Shown piece after piece: positions 6,779 through 11,486 of a stretch of DNA of 11,486 nt. The position numbers and the translations under genes are program-made. The stretch comes from Halobacteriales archaeon (GTDB lineage: Archaea > Thermoplasmatota > SW-10-69-26 > JACQPN01 > JAIVGT01): positions 1 to 11,486 of the forward strand of contig JAIVGT010000009.1 in NCBI GenBank assembly GCA_020201485.1, read 5' to 3'. Each line of letters opens with the position of its first letter. Positions within the stretch are counted from its first letter, which is position 1. The notes under the pieces are model-generated. The model was not told where the DNA came from. It ran no database searches and saw nothing but the letters and a program-made list of their open reading frames with translations.

Positions 6779-6809
6779 GCCCTGGCCCCCTATCCCCGCG
6801 CTGAGCCCC

Positions 6810-8405
6810 ATGGCGGAGCACGGCCACGGAGAGCACGCGCAGATGACGGGCTGGCGCCGCTGGGCGTACAGCACGAACCACCAAGAGATCGGCCTGATGT
6901 ACATCTGGACCGCGTTCTTCTTCTTCATCATCGGCGGCATGCTCGCGATGCTGATGCGGGTCGAGCTCATGGCGCCCGGCCCGACCATCATGGACCCGCA
7001 GGCGTTCAACGAGCTGTTCACGATGCACGGGACGACGATGGTCTTCCTGTGGATCATGCCCGTCTTCGCCGGCTTCGGGAATTATTTCGTCCCCCTCATG
7101 ATCGGCGCGAAGGACATGGCCTTCCCCCGCATCAACGCCCTGAGCTTCTGGCTCATCCCGCCCGCGGGCGCGATGCTGTTCCTGGCCGCGTTCCTCCCCG
7201 GGCAGCACCTCGCGGACGCGGGCTGGACGGGCTATGTGCCCCTCTCCCTGCAGTCGCCCGGCCTGGGCATGAGCTTCTGGTTCCTCGGCCTGCACCTGCT
7301 GGGCGTGGCCTCGACCCTGGGCGCGCTGAACTTCATCGTCACCATCTTCCGCATGCGCGCGCCGGGCGTGACCTTCCACAACATGCCCCTGTTCGTGTGG
7401 GCGCAGCTCACCACGGCGTTCCTCCTCCTGTTCTCGCTGCCCGTGCTGGGCACGGCGCTCGTCATGGGCTTCGGCGACCGCACGCTGGGCACGCACTACT
7501 ACGACCTGGCGAGCGGGGGCGCCATCCTGTGGCAGCACCTGTTCTGGTTCTTCGCCCACCCGGAGGTGTACGTGCTCATCCTGCCGAGCATGGGCATCGT
7601 GAGCGAGGTCCTGCCCAAGTTCACCGGCCGGCCCATCTTCGGCTACAAGGCCATGGCGTACAGCATCCTCGGCATCGGCTTCCTCGGGTACACGGTGTGG
7701 GTCCACCACATGTTCGTGACCGGCATCCCGAGCAGCGTGCGCACGGTGTTCATGATCAACACCATGATCATCGGCGTGCCCACGGGCGTGAAGATCTTCA
7801 ACTGGCTCGCCACCATCTGGGGCGGGCGCATCCAGCTCAAGACGCCCATGCTGTTCGCGCTGGCCTTCATCGGGAACTTCCTCATCGGGGGCCTGGACGG
7901 CATCTTCCTCGCGAGCATCCCCGTGGACTACCAGCTCACGGACACGTACTGGGTCGTGTCGCACATCCACTACGTGCTGTTCGGCGGCGCGGTGCTCGGC
8001 ATCTTCGCCGGGGTCTACTACTGGTTCCCGCGCATGACGGGCCGGATGTACAACGAGAAGCTGGGCGTGGCGCACTTCGTGCTCACGGTCATCTTCCTCA
8101 ACGTGACGTTCTTCATCCAGCACTCGCTCGGCCTCGCCGGCATGCCGCGGCGCGTCGCAGACTACATCCCGGCCTTCACGCAGATGAACCTCATCAGCAG
8201 CATCGGGGCGGTGTGCCTGGGCCTGACGCAGCTCCTCTTCCTCTACAACGCCCTCGTCAGCCTGCGCAGCGGGCGCATCGTGGGCAGCGGGGACCCGTGG
8301 GGCGGCAGCGTGCGCCCGGAGTGGCAGCACGGCATCATGCCCAACCCGGTCGCGCACGCCAGCGCCGAGCCCCACGCCGAGGTCCGCCACGGGGGTGAGC
8401 TGTGA
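6810..8405 (+). CDS. ctaD: Heme-copper oxidase subunit I (aa3-type, A family)
   Basis: This 531-residue, about 12-helix subunit reduces O2 to water and pumps protons. Ligands are all present: H73 and H387 for the low-spin heme, H385 for heme a3, and H250, H299 and H300 for CuB, with Y254 in the H-P-E-V-Y motif for the His-Tyr crosslink. E252 and D102/N109 (K-D-M-A-F-P-R-I-N) mark the D channel and K328 (P-T-G-V-K-I-F-N-W) the K channel, so this is an A1-like enzyme. The position equivalent to the Mg-binding His of Paracoccus (403) is T377; the adjacent D378 is kept. The frame is open far upstream, but the ATG at 6810 gives the normal N-terminus (H-rich, then W-R-R-W-A-Y-S-T-N-H). The stop overlaps the ctaE start. 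Confidence 0.97.
   Translation: MAEHGHGEHAQMTGWRRWAYSTNHQEIGLMYIWTAFFFFIIGGMLAMLMRVELMAPGPTIMDPQAFNELFTMHGTTMVFLWIMPVFAGFGNYFVPLMIGAKDMAFPRINALSFWLIPPAGAMLFLAAFLPGQHLADAGWTGYVPLSLQSPGLGMSFWFLGLHLLGVASTLGALNFIVTIFRMRAPGVTFHNMPLFVWAQLTTAFLLLFSLPVLGTALVMGFGDRTLGTHYYDLASGGAILWQHLFWFFAHPEVYVLILPSMGIVSEVLPKFTGRPIFGYKAMAYSILGIGFLGYTVWVHHMFVTGIPSSVRTVFMINTMIIGVPTGVKIFNWLATIWGGRIQLKTPMLFALAFIGNFLIGGLDGIFLASIPVDYQLTDTYWVVSHIHYVLFGGAVLGIFAGVYYWFPRMTGRMYNEKLGVAHFVLTVIFLNVTFFIQHSLGLAGMPRRVADYIPAFTQMNLISSIGAVCLGLTQLLFLYNALVSLRSGRIVGSGDPWGGSVRPEWQHGIMPNPVAHASAEPHAEVRHGGEL
8391..8398 (+). promoter_or_regulatory. Strong ribosome-binding site of ctaE
   Basis: GGGGGTGA lies inside the last codons of ctaD, 6 nt before the ATG at 8405. 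It decides the ATG at 8405 over the in-frame GTG at 8402 and points to coupled translation of subunits I and III. Confidence 0.6.
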
Positions 8406-9199
8406 TGGCGCAGCACCCGGAGGGAGCGGCGCACGCGCATGCGGACGAGGAGATGACGCTGCCCCACGGCAGCAAGTGGCCCATCATCGCCGCCATGGGC
8501 GTCGGCCTCATCTACGTCGGCCTCATCGCCGGCTGGCCCATCCTCGCCGGCGGCCTTGCCATCGTGATCATCGCCATGGCCGGCATCATCACCGAGGACG
8601 CGCGGTGGTGGAACGGCAACGTCGGCACCGGCATGCGCAACGGCTGGTGGGGCGTGCTCTTCTTCCTCGGCACGGAAGTGATGCTGTTCAGCGCGCTGTT
8701 CGCCACGTACTTCAACCACCGCGCCGCGGCCGGGGCCGGCTTCGGGCTGAACCCGGAGGGCCAGTTCTACCTCGCCGACGCCGTGGTCAAGACCGGCATC
8801 AACACCGTCATCCTCCTGCTGAGCGGCGTGACCTGCCACTTCGCGCACACGGCCATCCGGCGCGGGGACCAGCAGAAGCTCAAGCTCTGGCTCGTCGCCA
8901 CGATCGCCCTGGGCGCGGTGTTCATCGGCGGCCAGGTGGTCGAGTACCTGAGCCTGGCGAGCGAAGGCCTGCGTGTGCAGAGCGGGACCTTCGGCGCCAC
9001 GTTCTACATGCTCACCGGCACGCACGGCGCGCACGTGCTGGGCGGCCTGGGCGTGCTGAGCATCTGCGCCTGGCGCGCGTTCCAGGGCCAGTTCGACCAG
9101 AAGCGCCACGTCGCCGTCGAGGTCAGCGCCATCTACTGGCACTTCGTCGACGTCGTGTGGGTGCTGCTGTACGCGGTCGTGTACCTGCGCGTGCTGTGA
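8405..9199 (+). CDS. ctaE: Heme-copper oxidase subunit III
   Basis: This 264-residue membrane protein with about seven helices has a His-rich, negatively charged N-terminal tail. Subunit III stabilises subunit I and supports long-term proton uptake through the D channel. Family marks are F-F-L-G-T-E-V-M-L-F-S-A (with the conserved Glu in the lipid-facing helix), G-A-V-F-I-G-G-Q-V-V-E-Y, G-T-H-G-A-H-V-L-G-G, and the C-terminal Y-W-H-F-V-D-V-V-W-V. The ATG overlaps the ctaD stop as TGATG. No subunit IV gene follows; the next gene is convergent. Confidence 0.97.
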   Translation: MAQHPEGAAHAHADEEMTLPHGSKWPIIAAMGVGLIYVGLIAGWPILAGGLAIVIIAMAGIITEDARWWNGNVGTGMRNGWWGVLFFLGTEVMLFSALFATYFNHRAAAGAGFGLNPEGQFYLADAVVKTGINTVILLLSGVTCHFAHTAIRRGDQQKLKLWLVATIALGAVFIGGQVVEYLSLASEGLRVQSGTFGATFYMLTGTHGAHVLGGLGVLSICAWRAFQGQFDQKRHVAVEVSAIYWHFVDVVWVLLYAVVYLRVL

Positions 9200-9230
9200 C
9201 GGGGAGACCGCGCGCTCCGCGCTGCGGCCC

Positions 9231-9245
9231 CCGTGGCCCCCACGG
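9231..9245. terminator. Short hairpin between convergent genes
   Basis: CCGTGG and CCACGG form a perfect 6-bp stem with a CCC loop in the 49-nt gap between ctaE and the convergent small gene. The position suits a bidirectional transcript end, but there is no T-rich tract, so it is a weak candidate. Confidence 0.3.
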
Positions 9246-9248
9246 AGC

Positions 9249-9455
9249 TCACGGCACGATGCGCACGCGCACCTCGGCCTGCGCGTCCAGGCCCTCCTCG
9301 GTGGTGACGCGCCGGCCCGTGTCCCACGCGGCGATGCCACCCCGGCGCAGGGCGCCGAGGATGGGCTCGAGGTGGTCGCGGTCGACGGTGATGGTGCTCT
9401 CCAGCGTGACGGTCTGCGTCGGGGGCTCGCGGCTCTCGGTCGTCAGGACTTCCAT
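9249..9455 (-). CDS. Small protein of unknown function (68 residues)
   Basis: I do not recognise this family. The 68 residues alternate beta-like and helical segments: T-V-T-L-E-S-T-I-T-V, then D-H-L-E-P-I-L-G-A-L-R-R-G-G-I, then a C-terminal strand E-V-R-V-R-I-V-P. There is no signal peptide, membrane helix or cysteine. It looks like a small soluble alpha/beta protein. The frame is open to about 9506, but the ATG at 9455 has a clear GGAGG ribosome-binding site with 6 nt spacing. It lies 83 nt after the ribbon-helix-helix gene on the same strand and may be the last gene of the ArsR cluster; its stop faces ctaE. Confidence 0.75.
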   Translation of the reverse strand: MEVLTTESREPPTQTVTLESTITVDRDHLEPILGALRRGGIAAWDTGRRVTTEEGLDAQAEVRVRIVP

Positions 9456-9502
9456 GGTCCGCCTCCGGCGCTGAGCAAGCCCGGCCGGGCCTTGAAGGGC
9501 CG

Positions 9503-9517
9503 TCAAACGGCGTTTGA
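9503..9517. repeat. Perfect 15-bp inverted repeat, possible operator
   Basis: TCAAACG and CGTTTGA flank a single central base in the gap between the ribbon-helix-helix gene and the 68-residue gene. It lies about 48 nt upstream of the latter's start. A repressor-binding site or mRNA hairpin are both possible; the adjacent ribbon-helix-helix protein is an obvious candidate ligand. Confidence 0.4.
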
Positions 9518-9538
9518 GCCTCGCGTCCCGTTTGCTGG

Positions 9539-9757
9539 TCAGCGGGCTTGCCAGTTGCGCAGCGAGCGCTGCCCCAGCCCGGCGCGCTCCTCGGCCTCGA
9601 GGCGGGCGAAGTGCGCGTCCAGGGCGAGGCGCACCGTCTCGCTCAGGCTCTGCCCGGTGAGCACCTTCACGCTGTGCAGCTTCACGTGCTGCGCCGCGGG
9701 CAGGCGCACCTTGAGGTCCTTCTCCACGGCCGACCGGTCCTCGTTGTCGTGCATCAT
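9539..9757 (-). CDS. Ribbon-helix-helix (CopG/Arc-like) DNA-binding protein
   Basis: This is a 72-residue protein. After a short acidic N-terminus comes K-D-L-K-V-R-L-P (residues 13-20, the DNA-contacting strand), a helix about 21-35, then Q-S-L-S-E-T-V-R-L-A-L-D-A-H-F (36-50), the typical second helix of ribbon-helix-helix dimers. A charged C-terminal tail follows (E-A-E-E-R-A). Such proteins repress promoters, often their own, or act as antitoxins; no toxin-like partner is recognisable next to it. Two adjacent ATGs open the gene. The first (9757) overlaps the stop of the ArsR-like gene as ATGA, so the two are translationally coupled. GAGGGG just upstream can serve as ribosome-binding site. 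Confidence 0.8.
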   Translation of the reverse strand: MMHDNEDRSAVEKDLKVRLPAAQHVKLHSVKVLTGQSLSETVRLALDAHFARLEAEERAGLGQRSLRNWQAR

Positions 9758-10446
9758 GGTCCCCTCGGGCCTGCCACCACGACCTCGGTCCGGGCGGCCG
9801 CGCGCAGGCTGCGCAGGCCGTGGACCCATTCCTCGAACTCGTGCTCCGTCATGGCCGCGATGGCGGCGAAGTGCAGGGCGCTCTTCGCCTCGCCCACGCC
9901 GCACCGCTCCGCCGCCTCCTGCAGGGGCAGGTCCATGCGGCGGAAATGGCGGGCGAACAGCTCGCTCTCGCGCTGGTAGAAGCGGACGACGTCGCGTTGG
10001 CGCTCGGGCAGCACGGCCTGGCCGAGCAGGGCCATGGCGTCGAAGTGGCGGCGGAAGTACGCGTCCTGGCCGGCGTCCTCCGGCGGCTGCACGTGGTGCG
10101 CGCGCGCCTTCTCGCGCGCCAGGGCGGCGCGCGCGTCCGGGGCCATGTCGGTGTAGACGTGCTCCACGTCCGTGGTCCAGTACTGCCGGGCGAGGCCGTG
10201 GGTCGCCTCCTCGGCGGCGACGCGCGCCAGGCCGTGGCGCTCCAGGATCTTCAGGTGGTGGTGCACGTTCTGCGTCGTGCAGCCGAGCCTGCGTCCGAGG
10301 TCGTGCAGCGTCCAGCCCGGCTTGCCGTCGGCGCGGGGCCGCTTGAGCTGCTCGAGGAGGAGGGCGCGGGTCTCCTGGAGCACGACGCGGCGCAGTTCGG
10401 GCTGGTCGCGGGGGACCACGAGCAGGCGGCGTGGCGGCTCCGGCAT
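9754..10446 (-). CDS. ArsR-like winged-helix transcriptional regulator
   Basis: From the ATG at 10446 the product has 230 residues; an in-frame ATG at 10461 adds five. The N-terminal third is a winged helix: R-A-L-L-L-E-Q-L-K, then W-T-L-H-D-L-G-R-R-L-G, the recognition helix T-T-Q-N-V-H-H-H-L-K-I-L-E-R-H-G-L, and a wing ending in A-R-Q-Y-W. The C-terminal 130 residues are helical and charged, of unknown role, perhaps for dimerisation or ligand sensing. No metal-binding Cys pair of ArsR type is seen. I prefer 10446 because GGGAG lies 4 nt upstream, and the inverted repeat 10458-10478 would otherwise overlap the start. It heads the cluster with the ribbon-helix-helix gene and diverges from the radical SAM pair. 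Confidence 0.85.
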   Translation of the reverse strand: MPEPPRRLLVVPRDQPELRRVVLQETRALLLEQLKRPRADGKPGWTLHDLGRRLGCTTQNVHHHLKILERHGLARVAAEEATHGLARQYWTTDVEHVYTDMAPDARAALAREKARAHHVQPPEDAGQDAYFRRHFDAMALLGQAVLPERQRDVVRFYQRESELFARHFRRMDLPLQEAAERCGVGEAKSALHFAAIAAMTEHEFEEWVHGLRSLRAAARTEVVVAGPRGP

Positions 10447-10457
10447 GCCTCTCCCGA

Positions 10458-10478
10458 CCATCCAACCCGATTGGATGG
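10458..10478. promoter_or_regulatory. Inverted repeat 1, probable operator or mRNA hairpin
   Basis: Perfect 8-bp arms CCATCCAA and TTGGATGG with a 5-nt spacer lie 12 nt upstream of the preferred ArsR-like start. The spacing suits autoregulation by the winged-helix dimer. Confidence 0.5.
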
Positions 10479-10488
10479 CAAGCAGGCA

Positions 10489-10500
10489 GCGGATTTCCGC
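10489..10500. promoter_or_regulatory. Inverted repeat 2
   Basis: GCGGA and TCCGC arms flank a 2-nt centre. It is short and could be chance, but it lies directly between the other two repeats of the divergent region. Confidence 0.3.
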
Positions 10501-10501
10501 A

Positions 10502-10520
10502 CTTGGGACAAAGGCCCAAG
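10502..10520. promoter_or_regulatory. Inverted repeat 3
   Basis: CTTGGG and CCCAAG arms are separated by 7 nt. It begins one base after repeat 2, in the comparatively AT-rich gap between the divergent genes. Confidence 0.35.
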
Positions 10521-10565
10521 GGGAAAAACGGGCGCTTTGGACCTTGTGGTGTTAGGACTTGCGGA

Positions 10566-10584
10566 ACTTTCATAAATCATATGA
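10566..10584. promoter_or_regulatory. AT-rich promoter-like segment, direction unclear
   Basis: CTTTCATAAATCATATGA-like sequence is the AT-richest spot of the divergent region and includes the palindrome TCATATGA (10577-10584). On the minus strand it reads as ATTTATGA and could drive the ArsR-like gene with a leader of about 100 nt. On the plus strand it is too close to the ATG at 10588 to be the promoter of the short peptide, though it could produce a transcript starting inside it. Confidence 0.35.
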
Positions 10585-10587
10585 ACC

Positions 10588-10686
10588 ATGGAACCACGGC
10601 GAGGGGGAGTTCAGCTGCTGGTCAGCTACTGCGGTCACATCATCCTCCTGAACGGCGACCTGCTCGACGAACTGCTGTCCGGCTAG
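10588..10686 (+). CDS. Small peptide of 32 residues, candidate substrate of the adjacent radical SAM enzyme
   Basis: The ORF opens M-E-P-R-R-G-G-V and continues L-L-V-S-Y-C-G-H-I-I-L-L-N-G-D, ending D-E-L-L-S-G. From codon 9 almost every codon ends in G or C, as in the confirmed genes here, while the other plus-strand frame reads as His/Pro/Arg-rich nonsense. This argues for real coding. The frame is closed just upstream by a TGA at 10582, so the ATG at 10588 is the only good start. The stop is 5 nt before the radical SAM ATG. Known radical SAM peptide systems (PqqA/PqqE, MftA/MftC) have this layout, but I recognise no known precursor family. It has one Cys, one Tyr and one His. It might instead be a regulatory leader peptide. 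Confidence 0.55.
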   Translation: MEPRRGGVQLLVSYCGHIILLNGDLLDELLSG

Positions 10687-10691
10687 GTCCC

Positions 10692-11486
10692 ATGGACCTG
10701 GCGGCGGCGCTCGAGGGGAAGCGGTTCAGCAACGTGGACCTCGACTTCACGCGCAGCTGCAACCTGCGCTGCAAGCACTGCTACGCCGACGCCGGTCCGG
10801 CCGCGGCCGACGAATTGAGCACGAAGGAGATCCACGGCCTGCTCGACCAGCTGGCCGGCATGAAGACGCTCACCGTGACCATCGGCTCGGGCGGCGAGCC
10901 CCTGCTCCGGGCGGACCTGCTGGACGTGCTCGCGCACGGCCGGGAACGCGGCCTGCTCATGTTCCTCGTCACGAACGGCCTGCTGCTCACGCCCGACCTC
11001 GCGCGCCGGCTGCGCGACCTGAAGGTGGTGGTGAGCGTGAGCCTGGACGGGGCGAGCGCGGCGAGCCACGATGCCCTGCGCGGCCAGGCGGGCGCGTTCG
11101 ACGGCGCGGTCGCGGCGCTGCGCCTGCTGCGCGCCGAGGGCGGCATCGCGGCGACGAACCTGACGCTCAACAAGCTCAACTGCCACGAGATGCCGCAGTT
11201 CCTCGCCCTCGTGCGCAGCCTGGGCGTGAAGTACGCGAGCGTGAACCGCATGCTGCCCGTCGGGCGGGGCGCGCTGCACGCGGAGCTGCTGTGCAACGGC
11301 GCGGAGTTCAAGCAGGCGGTGCACGACCTGCGGCAAGGCCTGGGCCCGGACCTGGTGATGAGCAGCCAGGACCCCATCCTCGACCGCGCCTTCCGCAGCG
11401 CGACGCGCGCCCCGGGCGAGCAGCGCACCGGCGTCGAGGTCGCCTACACCTGCACCGCGGGCATCAGCAGCTTCGCCATCCACGCG
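10692..11486 (+). CDS. Radical SAM enzyme, probably SPASM type, C-terminus missing
   Basis: The window edge truncates this gene after 265 codons. The radical SAM core has the [4Fe-4S] motif C23-x3-C27-x2-C30 within F-T-R-S-C-N-L-R-C-K-H-C-Y, the SAM-binding G-G-E-P (67-70), V-T-N-G (93-96), and V-S-V-S-L-D-G (114-120). At the end, Y-T-C-T-A-G-I (C254) resembles the first cysteine of a SPASM or twitch auxiliary-cluster domain. Members of this broad group modify peptides (PqqE, MftC) or hemes (NirJ, AhbC, AhbD). The preceding 32-residue ORF favours a peptide role, and nearby heme genes leave the second option open. The ATG at 10692 has an AGGT 5 nt upstream. An in-frame ATG at 10581 would add 37 residues with no protein-like pattern. 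Confidence 0.85.
   Translation, partial: MDLAAALEGKRFSNVDLDFTRSCNLRCKHCYADAGPAAADELSTKEIHGLLDQLAGMKTLTVTIGSGGEPLLRADLLDVLAHGRERGLLMFLVTNGLLLTPDLARRLRDLKVVVSVSLDGASAASHDALRGQAGAFDGAVAALRLLRAEGGIAATNLTLNKLNCHEMPQFLALVRSLGVKYASVNRMLPVGRGALHAELLCNGAEFKQAVHDLRQGLGPDLVMSSQDPILDRAFRSATRAPGEQRTGVEVAYTCTAGISSFAIHA

Larger units (their letters stand above)
6552..6809. promoter_or_regulatory. Divergent promoter region between coxB and ctaD
   Basis: These 258 bp separate the two arms of the oxidase locus. The left edge holds a BRE/TATA element for coxB and the right edge a weaker one for ctaD. The middle (about 6600-6760) is extremely GC-rich, with no gene or clear operator seen. Divergent transcription from a shared region would allow joint control of subunit II plus heme synthesis and subunits I plus III. 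Confidence 0.6.

Noticed and set aside
5415..6809. The ctaD frame remains open for about 1.4 kb upstream, suggesting a 996-residue protein
   Set aside because: The upstream part runs antisense through coxB, has no family pattern, and the ATG at 6810 gives the normal subunit I N-terminus.
6582..8390. A 602-codon open frame antisense to ctaD
   Set aside because: It is His/Arg/Glu-rich low-complexity sequence produced by the G/C third-position bias of ctaD on the other strand.
10480..10573. A minus-strand reading with a zinc-ribbon-like C-P-K-C-G ... C ... H pattern upstream of the ArsR-like gene
   Set aside because: The frame has no gene-like codon bias, runs on out of frame through the ArsR-like gene, and overlaps the inverted repeats; the cysteines look like chance.
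10581..10691. N-terminal extension of the radical SAM protein from the ATG at 10581
   Set aside because: The extra residues are His/Pro/Arg-rich without pattern, while the overlapping frame encoding the 32-residue peptide carries the coding bias.
1..11486. CRISPR arrays, insertion sequences, integrases, attachment sites
   Set aside because: No regularly spaced repeats, transposase or integrase motifs, or tRNA-associated duplications were visible.

Overview
This is a very GC-rich (roughly 70% by eye) archaeal chromosome segment. The archaeal assignment rests on the S10-cluster gene order L3-L4-L23-L2-S19-L22, on archaeal/eukaryote-type ribosomal proteins, and on TATA/BRE-like promoters, one of which sits so close to its start codon that a leaderless mRNA is likely. 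The proteins are not acid-biased, so a salt-in haloarchaeon is unlikely. An aerobic Thermoplasmatota-type lineage from soil or sediment fits, but that lineage call is inference.

Layout. (1) 1-3321, minus strand: a tightly packed ribosomal protein operon (L3, L4, L23, L2, S19 and the start of L22). Most junctions are overlaps or gaps of a few bases. A clear BRE/TATA element lies about 200 nt upstream of L3, and the leader between them is filled by two tiny overlapping ORFs of uncertain reality. (2) 3322-4051: mostly non-coding, with one possible 39-residue basic protein. (3) 4052-9199: a complete aerobic terminal oxidase locus on two divergent arms. The minus arm encodes CoxB (subunit II) carrying an extra C-terminal blue-copper domain, then a fused heme A synthase/heme O synthase. 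The plus arm encodes CtaD (subunit I) and CtaE (subunit III) with overlapping stop/start. Together these supply the catalytic core, the CuA site, a tethered type-1 copper centre that could deliver electrons to CuA, and the enzymes that make heme A from heme B. (4) 9249-10446, minus strand: a regulatory cluster of an ArsR-like winged-helix regulator, a ribbon-helix-helix protein and an unknown 68-residue protein. (5) 10588-end, plus strand: a 32-residue ORF directly followed by a radical SAM enzyme that is cut off by the window edge.

The most interesting points are the subunit II-cupredoxin fusion, the short peptide gene 5 nt upstream of a radical SAM/SPASM-like enzyme (a candidate peptide-modification pair), and the compact divergent regulatory region between that pair and the ArsR regulator, which holds three consecutive inverted repeats in about 63 bp.
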